Shown here one piece after another: positions 9,299-19,311 of a DNA stretch of 64,000 nt (position 1 is the first letter of the stretch; every line of letters starts with the position of its first letter). The translations under genes were made by a program, and so were the position numbers. The stretch covers positions 1 through 64,000 of the forward strand of contig CAVRUR010000001.1 of NCBI GenBank assembly GCA_963724365.1, in the 5' to 3' direction. The notes under the pieces are model-generated. The model worked only from the letters and a program-made list of their open reading frames with translations. It made no database searches and was not told the DNA's origin. Origin of the DNA: JALORV01 sp963724365. Lineage in GTDB: Bacteria; Pseudomonadota; Gammaproteobacteria; Burkholderiales; Burkholderiaceae_F.

Positions 9299-9570
9299 AT
9301 GAATCTCCATCAGTGATACGTTGATTGGCCACGGGAATGAGGCTCCGGCCCCACCGCTTCTCACGCCGCCCGTATGCGATTCCCGTTCGATTGGCTCAAG
9401 ATAGACGCGGCACTTCGATAGGTCTGTGCGAAAGCGCACATAACGAAAGGGCCGGTTGTCCGAGATCAACGGGGCTCCGGCCCTGTCCGGCGAGAGCCGG
9501 GCGCAGAATGCAGCCGTCTCCTGCGTCGGATCGACGTGCGAGGTCAGCGCCCGGCGTATACCCTCCGGCA

Positions 9571-10701
9571 ATGACGAAACGATTGGTGTTTCTGGTGCCG
9601 GGTTTCTTCGGCTTCAGCTCCGTCGGCGCAGTGAACTACTTCGAGGACGTCGAGCGTTCGCTCGGCGCTGCGTTGCGCCGGCGCGGCGTGGACGCCCGCA
9701 TCGTGCGGTGCATGACGCAGCCGACCGCGTCGATTCCGCGACGCGCCGACATACTTCGCCGCCAGGTGATCCGCAGCGGTGGTCTGGGAGCCCGCGAGTT
9801 GCACTTCGTCGGCCACTCGACGGGCGGCCTCGACGTGCGCATGCTGTTGACCCCGGGAGTGAAGATCGCAAGCGGCGACTCGGAGGAGCGTATCGCCCGC
9901 TTGACGCGGACGGCCATCTCCGTGGCCACGCCGCACCACGGCACACCGCTGGCCAATCACTTCGTCACTGTCCAGGGACAGACGCTTCTGTTGGTGCTGA
10001 GCGCGCTGGCGACGTCAGGCGAAGGCCGCGGGGCAATTCTCGCCGCGGCGAAAGCCATCGCACTGGTGGCGCGGCTCGACGACTGGGCGGGTCGCGCGGA
10101 CGGCCCGCTCGATCGGATCGCCGAGACGCTGCTGCGCAAGATCCGCTTTGACCGCCGCGACCCCGCGTGGACCTACCTCGGTGAAATCGAGCGCGATCAG
10201 GGCGCGGTGCTGCAGCTCACCCCTGAGGGGATCGATCTGTTCGATGCCGCCGTCGCGGACAACGCCAGGATCGAGTACGGCTGCGTCGTCGCCGGTGTTC
10301 CGAAGCCACGCGAGGACTTCAAGTTGAAGGAACTTCTGGATCCGGAGTACCTCGTTCTGCGCGCGCTGTTCAGACTGCTGCACGCCTTGACGTCGCGCTC
10401 GCATCCGCGTTATCCGTATCCGAAACTGACAAAGGCGACACAAGGACTGCTCGATCGCGGGCTCGGTTTCAAGGCGACTTCACAGATCAGCGACGGCATC
10501 GTGCCGACACTGAGTCAGCTGCACGGTCGGGTACTGCACGTTGCGCGCGCCGATCATCTTGATCTGGTCGGCCACTACACGCTGGCGGGAGGAGGGACCG
10601 CGAACTGGTTGCCCTCGGGCGCCGGCTTCACGCCCGAAGCGTTTGACGCCACCTGGGAGGCGGTGGCTACAGCCATCGCGCAAGGCCGGCGCAAGGCGTG
10701 A
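9571..10701 (+). CDS. Alpha/beta-hydrolase, lipase-like
   Basis: A 376-residue alpha/beta-hydrolase. It opens with a beta strand VFLVPGFFGF providing an oxyanion-hole-like motif, and has the nucleophile elbow GHSTGG with Ser about residue 83. ATPHHGTPLANHF follows, the pattern seen in lipases of the PHB-depolymerase/triacylglycerol lipase group; the catalytic His may be within the ADHLDLVGHY segment near the end. No signal peptide, so cytoplasmic or membrane-associated. An esterase or lipase is likely, with the substrate unknown. ATG 9571 is chosen because conservation starts there; the longer frame from 9325 is not supported. Confidence 0.8.
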   Translation: MTKRLVFLVPGFFGFSSVGAVNYFEDVERSLGAALRRRGVDARIVRCMTQPTASIPRRADILRRQVIRSGGLGARELHFVGHSTGGLDVRMLLTPGVKIASGDSEERIARLTRTAISVATPHHGTPLANHFVTVQGQTLLLVLSALATSGEGRGAILAAAKAIALVARLDDWAGRADGPLDRIAETLLRKIRFDRRDPAWTYLGEIERDQGAVLQLTPEGIDLFDAAVADNARIEYGCVVAGVPKPREDFKLKELLDPEYLVLRALFRLLHALTSRSHPRYPYPKLTKATQGLLDRGLGFKATSQISDGIVPTLSQLHGRVLHVARADHLDLVGHYTLAGGGTANWLPSGAGFTPEAFDATWEAVATAIAQGRRKA

Positions 10702-10720
10702 GCCGCCGGGACGCAGCACG

Positions 10721-11149
10721 CTACCCAGGACCCTGCAAAGCATTCCAGACAACCGCTGCAACGATGCTCCAGGCTCCGTTTGCCTGGGAGATATTCTCAT
10801 TCACCAGTTCAGGCACGCTGGACTGTGAGACGTCGCCCGTTTCATTGAAACGGAAACTTGCGATCGGCGTGGCCTCGGTCGCTCCGATCGTATCCATCCG
10901 TCGGCACTCGACGTCCGCATGCCGCGAGTCATCGGCGACCGGAACAAGGACAAACTCGACCCGCGACCCGCCATGCACTATGACGATTCGATCAGCAGTC
11001 GGGTCCTGGGCCACTCGCAGTCCACGCAGCAGCGGTCGTCCATCGCCTGCTTGCTCGGCGAGCTTGGCGAATGACCGGAACAGGCTGCGCAATCCCGACG
11101 GGGTTCCTGTCCCTTCGGCTTCTACCTTCTTCTTCGCTGTTCTTTTCAT
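10721..11149 (-). CDS. Hypothetical protein
   Basis: A 142-residue protein starting MKRTAKKKVEAEGTG, with GGAAAC before ATG 11149. It has a basic start, a central region with RIVIVHGGSRVEFVLVPV that looks like a beta hairpin, and the tail AWSIVAAVVWNALQGPG. It is convergent with the lipase-like gene, 19 bp apart. I recognise no family; the codon usage and even composition suggest a real cytoplasmic protein. Confidence 0.5.
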   Translation of the reverse strand: MKRTAKKKVEAEGTGTPSGLRSLFRSFAKLAEQAGDGRPLLRGLRVAQDPTADRIVIVHGGSRVEFVLVPVADDSRHADVECRRMDTIGATEATPIASFRFNETGDVSQSSVPELVNENISQANGAWSIVAAVVWNALQGPG

Positions 11150-11344
11150 CTGTTTCCAATGGTGCCCTGCACGAGCGCAGGCCGCCACGATATCGTGCGT
11201 CCTCCGAGGAAAGTCCGAGCGTCCCTACGGTAGTGTGCCGTACGCACGTGACCGTGCGTCATCCGGATCGGCCTCCCGGTTCAATTCCAGGGTTGACGTT
11301 CGGCCGCGATGGCTATCATGCGTCGACCCTGACCTGCCCGACTC

Positions 11345-12496
11345 ATGCACCGCATCCTCGCCACCGTCCTGATTGTCGCCGCCGCGACCTCCCCCGCAAC
11401 CGCACTGGCCCAGAAACCGGCGCCCGCCCTCGACGAGAGTGTCGGACAGATCCCGCAATCCGCGCCGGGAACGCCGTGGTCATTCATCGGCTACGGCATC
11501 ACGACGCCGACCGATCCGCAATGGTTCGTCGCGACCAGCACGCCTCGCGGTGGAGCGATGGGGCGCAGCCTGTCGACCACCGATTCCCACAGCGCCGTGC
11601 TGGTGCTCTCCAGCGAACTGCTCGACAAGCCGGTGGAGTCGGATACCGAATTGCTGGCCGTGGCGCAGGACCGCCACGCTCGCATCGGCGAGCGCTGGAC
11701 CCTGAGCAAGCATGAGGAGACCCTGTCGCGGCATGCCGGTACGCGCTGTGCCCGGCACCTGATGAGCGCACGCGAACCGGAGGACAAGTCGCCGCGCAAG
11801 GATGCCGCCAAGGCCAATCTGAGTCGCAGCCACCTGCACGTGACCGGCCTGTCCTGCGTGCATCCGACCGACGCACGCTTGCTGGTCGAAGTCGGTGTTT
11901 CCGAGCGCAGCCCGCGCGACACGATGAACCCATCGGTCCTGCGCGACGCCGAGCAGGCGATCGCGAGCCTGTCGTTCCAGCGGTATTCCGAGCAGGCCCT
12001 GCAGAAGTCGGCCGAACTGGCGCGCGTCGGCAACGTGCAGGACGCCGAGGCGATGCTTAAGCCCTATGTCGACGCCGACGCGGCCTGGGCGCGCTACTTC
12101 CTGGCACAGATCGTCCAGCGCGCGGTGCCCGCACCGGCCGAGGCCGGGCAACGCATCAAGGCGCTGCTGGAGCCCGCCGCCGAGCGCGGCCTGGCTGATG
12201 CGCAATGGATGCTGGGCACGCTGTACCTGCGCGGTGCCGCCGGCGTTCCGAAGGATCCCGCCCTGGCCGAGGCCCTGCTGCGCCGCGCGGCCGAACGAGG
12301 CAATCCGGGCGCCGCGTTCCAGCTCGGAATTGCACTGCTGTCCGGAAAGGACGGCCTGTCGCCCAACCAGCGTGAAGCTGTGGTGTGGATCTCCCGGTCG
12401 GCGGCCCGCGGCCAGAAGGAAGCCCAGGACCTGCTCAAGAGCGCCCGGGACGGCCAGCCACCGCCCGCCCCGGCCCCCAAGGCGCCTGCCAAGTAG
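11345..12496 (+). CDS. Secreted Sel1-repeat protein
   Basis: A 383-residue protein with signal peptide (LIVAAATSPATALA-QK). Residues ~25-210 form a unique domain; the C-terminal third has Sel1/TPR-like repeats: ADAQWMLGTLYLRGAAGVPKDP, ALAEALLRRAAERGNPGAAFQLG and AVVWISRSAARGQKEAQDLL. Such repeats are usually protein-protein interaction scaffolds, here in the periplasm. The last residues are Pro-rich (PPPAPAPKAPAK). Continuous frame. The signal peptide places the start at ATG 11345. The partner cannot be inferred from the neighbours. Confidence 0.8.
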   Translation: MHRILATVLIVAAATSPATALAQKPAPALDESVGQIPQSAPGTPWSFIGYGITTPTDPQWFVATSTPRGGAMGRSLSTTDSHSAVLVLSSELLDKPVESDTELLAVAQDRHARIGERWTLSKHEETLSRHAGTRCARHLMSAREPEDKSPRKDAAKANLSRSHLHVTGLSCVHPTDARLLVEVGVSERSPRDTMNPSVLRDAEQAIASLSFQRYSEQALQKSAELARVGNVQDAEAMLKPYVDADAAWARYFLAQIVQRAVPAPAEAGQRIKALLEPAAERGLADAQWMLGTLYLRGAAGVPKDPALAEALLRRAAERGNPGAAFQLGIALLSGKDGLSPNQREAVVWISRSAARGQKEAQDLLKSARDGQPPPAPAPKAPAK

Positions 12497-12623
12497 CCAG
12501 AGCGGCCGACCCGCCCGTCGGCGGCATCTACCATCCAGTCCGCTTCCTGTGCACTGCGTCGCACGGCGCGTGCGGCGCGACGGCGGCATGGGCACGATGC
12601 AAGCTGGCCTAGAAAGCGGACAC

Positions 12624-13389
12624 ATGCGACTTTTCATCTTCACCCTCGGGCTCCTATGGGGTGGCTCCAGCCTTGCCCAGTTCGCCGCGGTGCCCATCGC
12701 CGCAACGGTGATCGTCGGCTCCTCCGGCAGCCGGACCGACGGTTCCGGCCGCCGGGCTGACGACGTCCGTGCCCTCGAACCGTTTTCCGCCGTGAAGATC
12801 GACGGGCCGATCGATGTCGTGCTGAAGGCGTCGGACCGCGAGCAGGTCACCGTGAATTTCGATGACAACCTGCTGCAACTGGTCGAAACGCGCGTGATCG
12901 CCGCCGCTGCTCCCACCCTTGACATCCGCATTCAGCCAACCGCCGGATTCAAGAGTTCGCGCAAGCCGAAGGTCGTCATTGAATTCAAGTCGATCAGTGC
13001 CCTTTCGCTGCGGGGTTCGGGCGATGTCCACGCCGACGTTTTGCGCGGCCCGCTGCTGGCCATCTCGATCGCCGGCAGCAGCGATGTGAAAGTCGACCAC
13101 ATGGACGTGGACGTGCTCGGCGTGTCCATCAGCGGCAACGGCGACTTCGCAGCGACCGGCCGGGCCGACGAGCAGGGCTACAACATCGCCGGCATCGGGC
13201 GATGTGCTCGCAAGCGACCTTGTCGGGCAGACGGTCAAGGTTCGCATCGCCGGCAGCGGCGACGTCCGGGTGCACGCCCAGCAAATGCTCGATGTGGCGG
13301 TCGCCGGATCGGGCGATGTGCTCTATCGCGGCTCGCCGATGATCCGCAAGAGCATCGCCGGCTCGGGCGAGGTGCGCAAGGCGAAGTAG
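12624..13389 (+). CDS. DUF2807 (head GIN domain) secreted beta-solenoid protein, frameshifted
   Basis: A signal peptide (LFIFTLGLLWGGSSLAQ) is followed by a DUF2807 domain of the putative autotransporter-adhesin type: FSAVKIDGPIDVVLKASD, then about seven turns of a ~20-residue repeat around (S/I)xGSGDV: SLRGSGDVHADV, SIAGSSDVKVDH, SISGNGDFAATG, IAGSGDVLAS, RIAGSGDVRVHA, AVAGSGDVLYRG, SIAGSGEVRKAK. This forms a right-handed beta solenoid, likely exported. A one-base excess near 13195 (within a GGCATCGGG run) breaks the frame between the fourth repeat and the rest. Confidence 0.82.
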
Positions 13390-13413
13390 CGCGGCAGGCG
13401 GTACGCTTGCCGG

Positions 13414-14422
13414 ATGCTGACCGCTACGCTCGCCACGACGCTGGCGCGGACTGCGCTGGCCAACGTGGTCACCGAGTATCCGTACAAGCTCGATCAACTG
13501 CTCGCCGGTACCGAGGATCTTGCCACTCCGCGCGCGCTGCATCCGGTGTTCTGGGGCAGCTACGACTGGCATTCGTGTGTCCACATGCACTGGACGCTGG
13601 TGCGGTTGCTGCGCCGGTTTCCGGACCATGAACTGGCCGGAGCGACGCGCGCCCACCTGCAGGCACGCCTTACGCCGCAGGCCATTGCCGGTGAACTCGC
13701 CACCCTGCGCCGGCCGCACCGGCAGACCTTCGAGCGGCCCTATGGCTGGGGCTGGCTGCTGAAGCTCGCTGCCGAACTGGAACTCCTTGCGCAGGAGCAG
13801 GGCGAAACCTCGGCGTGGCGCGATGCCGTGCGGCCGTTGGCCGGTGAGTTTGCCGAACGCTTCCTCGCCTATCTGCCGCGCGCCGACTATCCGTCGCGGG
13901 GCGGCGCACACGTCAACACGGCCTTCGCCCTTCTGCTCGCACTTGCCTGGTGCGACGCGGTCCAGCACCGCGCGCTGCGTCAGGCGATCGCTGAGCGCGC
14001 CAATCGCTGGTTCGGCCGCGACCGCCGCTACCCGGCGGCGTACGAACCCAGCGGCGAGGACTTTCTCTCGGCTGGTCTGGTCGAGGCAGCGTTGATGCTG
14101 CGCGTGGTCGACGGCTGTTCCTTCGCCGACTGGTGGGCGCTGTTCCTGCCGACGGACGATGCCCTGGTCCGCCTGGCTGGTTCCCGTGGCTGTCAGCGAT
14201 CCGGCCGACGCCAGGATCGTGCACCTGCACGGAGTGAACCTCTCCCGCGCCTGGTGCTGGTCCCTGCTGTACCCGGAGCTGGAACCGAAGCTGCGCGACC
14301 CAGTCGAGCGCGCCATCGCGGCACATCTGGCGGCATCGCTGCCGGCCGCGACCGGCGGCGACTATGTCGGTACGCATTGGCTCGCGTCATTCGCATTGCT
14401 CGCGCTGGACGACGCGCGCTGA
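13414..14422 (+). CDS. DUF2891-family protein (frameshifted)
   Basis: Matches the DUF2891 family (about 330 residues, alpha/alpha-toroid type): YPYKLDQLL, HPVFWGSYDWHSCVHMHW, RPYGWGWLLKLAAELEL, GAHVNTAFALLLALAW, YEPSGEDFLS. After a shift near 14165 it continues WLVPVAVSDPADARIVHLHGVNLSRAW and ends GTHWLASFALLALDDAR. The many conserved Trp and His in DWHSCVHMHW suggest a sugar- or metal-dependent enzyme, but no activity is known. No signal peptide. Begins 24 bp after the DUF2807 gene. Confidence 0.8.
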
Positions 14423-14481
14423 CCGCGGTCAACACCGCTGGCGATCGGGTAAGGTGAGATACGTGGCTCAGGAGGTGCATC

Positions 14482-16033
14482 GTGTCTCAGTGGGACGTCA
14501 TCGTCATCGGTTCCGGCATCGGCGGACTGTCCGCAGCCGCAGCGCTCGCGCGTGAAGGCAAGCGTGTGCTCGTCGTCGAGCGCCACAACCAGCTCGGTGG
14601 CCTGACCCAGTCCTTCGAGCGCAACGGCTACCGGTTCAACGTCGGCGTGCATTACATCGGTGGCGCGGGCGACACCGACGACCATGTCGGGCCGGCGAAG
14701 AAGATCTTCGACGTCCTGACGCCTCATGGAATCCCGATGGCGTCGATGGGACCGGTCTACGACCGTGTGCACTTTCCCGGGATGACCATCGAGTTCGAGC
14801 ACCCGGTCGCGCGCCTGGTGGAGACGCTGAAGGTCCGCTTTCCCTCGGAAGCGGCCGGCATCGATCGTTACTTCGACAGCATGCGCGCCGCCGGCAAGGC
14901 GCTCGAGGCAGTCTTCGCGGCGCATTCGATGCCGCAGATCGTCGCGCGCGGACTGATGTGGTGGAAGGAAGACGACGTCGAGCGCTGGGTCGGCCGCACG
15001 CTGTGGGAAGTGATCCAGGAATGCGTCAGCGATCCCAAGCTGCAGGCCGTGCTGGCCGCACAGTGGGGCGACCATGGCGGACGACCCAGCCAGGCCAGTC
15101 TTCGCGCTGCATGCGGTCGTGATGTCGAGCTACTTCGACGGCGCCTGGTATCCGGTGGGCGGGTCCGCCGTCTTCGCCGAAGCATTCGGGGAAGCCGTGC
15201 AGGCCGGCGGTGGCGAACTGCGCACCGGAGAAGCGGTGGCCGCAATCCGCGTGAACGAGGGCCGGGTGCAGGGGGTGACGCTCGCGAGCGGCGCCATGAT
15301 CGACGCGCCGTGCGTCATCTCGGATGCTGGCGTACGCACGACACTGCGCCTGCTGCCGTCGGAGGAAGTGGACTACGAGTGGGCCCGTGATGTGCTGCAG
15401 ATCGAGCCGTCGGTCGGCTACGTCGGCCTGTACCTCGGACTCGAAGGCGACATCGCCGCCAACGGTGCGAGCTCGGCCAACGACTGGATCTATGAAAGCT
15501 GGGACGTCGACCAGCTCTGGCGCAACCCGCTGATCGAACCCGACGCGCCGATGATGTTCGTCTCGTTCCCCTCACTGAAGGATCCGCGCCACGATCCCGG
15601 GGAAGCGCTGCGCCACACCTGCGAGATCGTCACTTTCGTCGACCCGGACGCCTTCGCCCCGTGGGAACGCGAAGGCATGAAGCGTGGCGACACACGCGAT
15701 CCCGGCTATCTCGAACTCAAGGAACGGATCGAGCAGAATCTGCTGAGCCAGTTCGGGCGCCACTTCCCGCGACTGACGCCGATGGTCCGCTACGTCACGT
15801 CATCGACACCGATCTCGGTGTCGACCTATACCGGCGCAGAGCACGGCGCGATGTACGGACTGGCAACCACGCCGGCCCGTTTCCTGAGCGATGCGCTGCG
15901 TCCGCGCACGCCGATCGGCGGGCTGTTCCTCGCCGGGCAGGACGCATGTTGCCCCGGTGTGACAGGCGCACTGCTCGGTGGCCTGATGGCCGCCGTGTCG
16001 GTCGAGCCGCGGCTGCTCACGCTGTTGCGCTGA
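14482..16033 (+). CDS. FAD-dependent phytoene-desaturase/retinol-saturase-like oxidoreductase (frameshifted)
   Basis: N-terminal Rossmann FAD-binding motif VIGSGIGGLSAAAALA followed by VVERHNQLGGLTQSF; the C-terminal part has CCPGVTGALLGGLMAA, where FAD is capped in the CrtI/retinol-saturase family. About 515 residues with the frame restored, the usual length. The break at ~15075 separates AQWGDHGG from FALHAVVMSSYFDGAWYPVGGS. The family does NAD(P)H- or FAD-dependent saturation or desaturation of isoprenoid chains; substrate here unknown. GTG 14482 is preceded by AGGAGG. Faces the same way as the DUF2891 gene and the patatin. Confidence 0.82.
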
Positions 16034-16127
16034 CGTCTGTCGGACCGGACGCGGCGATCCGCGTCGAGTCCACGTTTATGTTCCAATCGAAACCACTCCG
16101 GCATCCGCACAGTTCGATCACGCACAC

Positions 16128-17186
16128 ATGAAAAAGAAATCCACCAAGACTTCCCCGAGGAAATCCGCGTCGCGCAAGACGGTCCTTGTCGACCTGGCCC
16201 TGCAGGGGGGCGGCTCGCACGGAGCCTTCACCTGGGGCGTACTCGATCGCCTACTCGAAGAATCGTGGCTGCAGTTCGAAGGTGTTTCGGGGACATCGGC
16301 GGGCGCGATGAACGCGGTCGTCATGGCCGATGGCCTGGCCGCCGGAGGTCACGCACAGGCGCGTGTCGCTCTCGATAGCTTCTGGCGCCGCGTTTCGGAC
16401 GCGGCCATCATGAGTCCGTTCCGCCGCGGGCCGCTTGAAGTCCTGACCGGCCGATGGACACTCGATTACTCGCCGATCTTCGTGGCGATGGATCTTGCGG
16501 CGCGCGTGTTCTCGCCGTACGACCTCAACCCTCGCGACAACAATCCGTTGCGCGACATCCTCGCCGAAAGCGTCGACTTCGAGCGCGTCTCGCAGGCGCG
16601 GATCAAGATCTTCGTCAACACCACTCACGTGCGCACCGGCCGCAGCCGCGTGTTCCGCAACCGGGAACTGACTCCGGACGTGCTGCTCGCGTCGGCGTGC
16701 CTGCCGACGCTGTTTCAGGCGGTCGAGATCGACGGCGAGGCTTACTGGGACGGTGGCTATACGGGCAATCCGACGATCACGCCGCTGGTGCGTGAGTGCA
16801 AGTCCGAAGATACGATCCTCGTGCAGATCAATCCGGTCGATCGTCCCGGGACGCCGCGCACTGCCAACGAGATCCAGAACCGGCTCAACGAGGTCTCGTT
16901 CAACGCCACGTTGCTGAAGGAACTGCGCGCCGCCGCGCTGCTGCGCCAGGTGGCCAAGTCGAGCACCGGCGAGCTCGGCCTGCTGGCGCGAATGCGTTTT
17001 CATCGCATCACCAGCCCGATGATGACCGAGCTCGGCTATTCGTCCAAGATGCTGGCGGAGTGGGCCTTCTTCCAGATGCTGCGTGAGGAGGGGCGTCGCG
17101 TGGCCGACGAGTTCCTTGCGAACCACGGCGACGATCTCGGCACCAATTCGACACTCGACCTCAACGAGATGCTCGATTTCGAGTAA
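16128..17186 (+). CDS. Patatin-like phospholipase
   Basis: A 352-residue serine hydrolase of the patatin family, acting on acyl lipids. The oxyanion-hole motif GGGSHGAF is at residues 27-34, the nucleophile elbow GTSAG at 55-59 with Ser57, and the catalytic dyad Asp in DGGYTGNP at about 208. No signal peptide; the N-terminus is Lys/Ser-rich, so the protein is cytoplasmic or peripheral. Continuous frame from ATG 16128. Substrate could be phospholipid or storage lipid. Confidence 0.88.
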   Translation: MKKKSTKTSPRKSASRKTVLVDLALQGGGSHGAFTWGVLDRLLEESWLQFEGVSGTSAGAMNAVVMADGLAAGGHAQARVALDSFWRRVSDAAIMSPFRRGPLEVLTGRWTLDYSPIFVAMDLAARVFSPYDLNPRDNNPLRDILAESVDFERVSQARIKIFVNTTHVRTGRSRVFRNRELTPDVLLASACLPTLFQAVEIDGEAYWDGGYTGNPTITPLVRECKSEDTILVQINPVDRPGTPRTANEIQNRLNEVSFNATLLKELRAAALLRQVAKSSTGELGLLARMRFHRITSPMMTELGYSSKMLAEWAFFQMLREEGRRVADEFLANHGDDLGTNSTLDLNEMLDFE

Positions 17187-17216
17187 GCAGAACCGCCGAA
17201 GGAAGGCGACGCAGCC

Positions 17217-17234
17217 GCCGGGTCAGGACCCGGC
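17217..17234. terminator. Possible bidirectional hairpin
   Basis: GCCGGGTC and GACCCGGC are an 8-bp inverted repeat separated by 2 bases, between the stops of two convergent genes (patatin at 17186, dppF-like at 17265). The tight loop and lack of a T-run make it a weak terminator candidate. Confidence 0.3.
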
Positions 17235-17264
17235 CAGAGCTGCTCGCGTGCCGCACAAGAGCCG

Positions 17265-18317
17265 CTAGATTCGCCCCTCTTCCACGGCGTGGCAGGCTAC
17301 TTCCGTCTCCCCGGCGGCATGGCGTTCCGTTCGCAGTACCGGCGCCTCGGTCTTGCATCGAGCATTGGCATGCGGACAGCGTGGGTGGAAGGTGCAACCG
17401 CTCGGCGGGTTCAGTGGATTGGGAACTTCCCCGGCCACCGGCGTGCGCGCGCGGCCGGTCATCTCGAGGTCCGGGATCGCGTCGAGCAGCATGCGTGTGT
17501 ACGGGTGGCGCGGTGCCTCGAACAGCACGCGCCGCGGCGCGAGTTCGACGATCTTGCCCAGGTACATCACACCGACGCGGTCCGAAATGTGATGAACCAC
17601 CGCCAGGTTGTGCGAGATGAAGAGATACGTGAGCCCCAGTTCGCGCTGCAGATCCTTCATCAGGTTGAGCACCTGCGCCTGCACCGAGACGTCCAGTGCC
17701 GACGTCGGCTCGTCGCATACGAGGAATTCCGGCTTGGTCGCCAGCGCGCGTGCAATCGACAGCCGCTGCCGCTGCCCTCCGGAAAACTGGTGCGGATACT
17801 TCTCCTTGTCGGCCGGTCCGAGCTTCACCTGGTGCAGCAGTTCATCGACCCGTGCGGTGATCTGCACCTTGTCACGCATCAGTCCATGCGCGATCAGCGG
17901 CTCGGCAATGATGTCGCGCACCCGCCAGCGTGGATTCAGGCTGGCGAACGGATCCTGGAAGATCATCTGCAGCTTCTGGCGCAGGCTCCGGCCTGAGGCT
18001 GTGTTCATCTCGGCCAGGTCGTGCCCGAAGAACTCGACGCGGCCACGCGTCGGCGTGTACAGGCCGACCAGCAAGCGTGCGACGGTGGACTTTCCGCAGC
18101 CCGATTCGCCGACCAGCGAGAGCGTCTCGCCGCGACGGATGGTGAAGCTGATGCCGTCGACCGCATGCAGTATCTGACGGCCGCTGCGCTCGAGCACGCG
18201 ATTCAGCCACGGAGGCGATACATCGAAGTACTTGGCGATGCCCTCCGCCTTGACGATGGTCTCGGCGAAACCCGGTTCCGGCTTCCGGTGCAGTTCCGGG
18301 TTCGGGACGGCGGCCAT
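17265..18317 (-). CDS. dppF: Dipeptide/oligopeptide ABC transporter ATPase (DppF-like), second system
   Basis: ABC ATPase of 350 residues. Walker A GESGCGKST, Q-loop QDPFASLNP, signature FSGGQRQRLSIARAL, Walker B FLVCDEPTSALDVS and a C-terminal oligopeptide-transporter domain with conserved CxFHPRCPxAxxRC (GCTFHPRCPHANARC, an Fe-S-like Cys motif of Opp/Dpp ATPases). ATG 18317 is 5 bp after the stop of the DppD-like gene; the longer frame to 18380 overlaps it. Energises peptide uptake with the DppD-like ATPase and the permeases upstream. Confidence 0.9.
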   Translation of the reverse strand: MAAVPNPELHRKPEPGFAETIVKAEGIAKYFDVSPPWLNRVLERSGRQILHAVDGISFTIRRGETLSLVGESGCGKSTVARLLVGLYTPTRGRVEFFGHDLAEMNTASGRSLRQKLQMIFQDPFASLNPRWRVRDIIAEPLIAHGLMRDKVQITARVDELLHQVKLGPADKEKYPHQFSGGQRQRLSIARALATKPEFLVCDEPTSALDVSVQAQVLNLMKDLQRELGLTYLFISHNLAVVHHISDRVGVMYLGKIVELAPRRVLFEAPRHPYTRMLLDAIPDLEMTGRARTPVAGEVPNPLNPPSGCTFHPRCPHANARCKTEAPVLRTERHAAGETEVACHAVEEGRI

Positions 18318-18321
18318 CGCG

Positions 18322-19308
18322 TCAGGCGGCACGACGCACGGGTGCTGGGTCGTGCAGCCAGCACGACGCAAGTGAAGCACCGGCCGTCAGCAGATCGGGC
18401 CGCTCACGCGAACATCGCTCGAATGCCTGGGTGCAACGCGGATGGAACGCGCACCCGTCGGGAATCGCCGTCAGGCGCGGCATGGCGCCGTCGATCTGCG
18501 TAAGCCGCTCCTTGTCCGCGATCATGCTTGGAATCGAGCCCATCAGTCCGACCGTATAGGGATGCTGCGGACGATGGATGACATCCGACACCGGCCCGAT
18601 CTCTGCGATGCGACCGGCATACATGACGGCAACCCGGTCGGCCGTCTCGGCGATCACGCCCATGTCGTGCGTGACCAGCATCACTGCGGTGCCGTGGTCC
18701 CGGCAGAGTTGCTTGAGCAGAGAGATGATCTGGGCCTGGATCGAAACATCGAGGGCGGTCGTTGGCTCGTCGGCAATGACCAGCTTGGGTTGCGCCGCCA
18801 GCGCCAGCGCGATGACCACGCGTTGACGCATGCCGCCCGAAAACTGGTGCGGGTAGTGATCGATGCGCCGCTCCGCCGCCGGGATGCCGGTGGACACCAG
18901 CAATTCGACCGCGCGTTCGCGCGCCTGGCTCGACGAGATGTTCAGGTGCGTGGTGATCGTCTCGACGATCTGCTGGCCGACCGTGTACAGCGGGTTCAAC
19001 GACGTCAGCGGGTCCTGGAAGATCGCGCCGATCTCGCGTCCGCGGATCTTGCGCATGTCGTCGTACGGCAGGTTGTCGATGCGCAGGCCCGCCAGTCTGA
19101 TCTCGCCGGCTGCAATGCGGCCGGGAGGTTCCAGCAGCCCGATGATCGCTGCGCCGGTCAGCGACTTGCCGGCGCCTGATTCGCCCACCACGCCGAGCAC
19201 CTCGCCCGGTTCGATCGAGAACGACACGTCATCGACGGCAAGCAGTGTGCCGCGCCGCGTCGGGAATTCGATTCGGAGACTGCGGACCTCGAGCAGCGGA
19301 CTCGCCAT
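18322..19308 (-). CDS. dppD: Dipeptide/oligopeptide ABC transporter ATPase (DppD-like), second system
   Basis: A 328-residue ABC ATPase: Walker A GESGAGKSL, Q-loop QDPLTSLNP, signature FSGGMRQRVVIALAL, Walker B KLVIADEPTTALDVS and the C-terminal CAFHPRCTQAFERC motif. The usual Thr/Ser after GK is Ser here (GKSL). Partner of the DppF-like protein in the ATP-hydrolysing heterodimer. Starts at ATG 19308, 3 bp after the stop of the small lipoprotein that is inserted in this operon. Confidence 0.9.
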   Translation of the reverse strand: MASPLLEVRSLRIEFPTRRGTLLAVDDVSFSIEPGEVLGVVGESGAGKSLTGAAIIGLLEPPGRIAAGEIRLAGLRIDNLPYDDMRKIRGREIGAIFQDPLTSLNPLYTVGQQIVETITTHLNISSSQARERAVELLVSTGIPAAERRIDHYPHQFSGGMRQRVVIALALAAQPKLVIADEPTTALDVSIQAQIISLLKQLCRDHGTAVMLVTHDMGVIAETADRVAVMYAGRIAEIGPVSDVIHRPQHPYTVGLMGSIPSMIADKERLTQIDGAMPRLTAIPDGCAFHPRCTQAFERCSRERPDLLTAGASLASCWLHDPAPVRRAA

Positions 19309-19311
19309 GCG

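Noticed and set aside
9325..9570. Longer start for the lipase-like gene
   Set aside because: Conserved sequence starts at ATG 9571; the upstream part is the shadow of the CsbD upstream region and has no similarity to hydrolases.
11242..11259. Hairpin ACGCACG-TGAC-CGTGCGT
   Set aside because: Short stem without T-run lying between divergent genes, so it is not a plausible terminator; possible operator, but no partner recognised.
11180..11260. GAGGAAAGTCCGAGC resembles the start of RNase P RNA (rnpB)
   Set aside because: Only this short core matches; no rest of the ~350-nt RNA follows, since the Sel1-repeat gene starts at 11345 and the later conserved RNase P blocks are absent.
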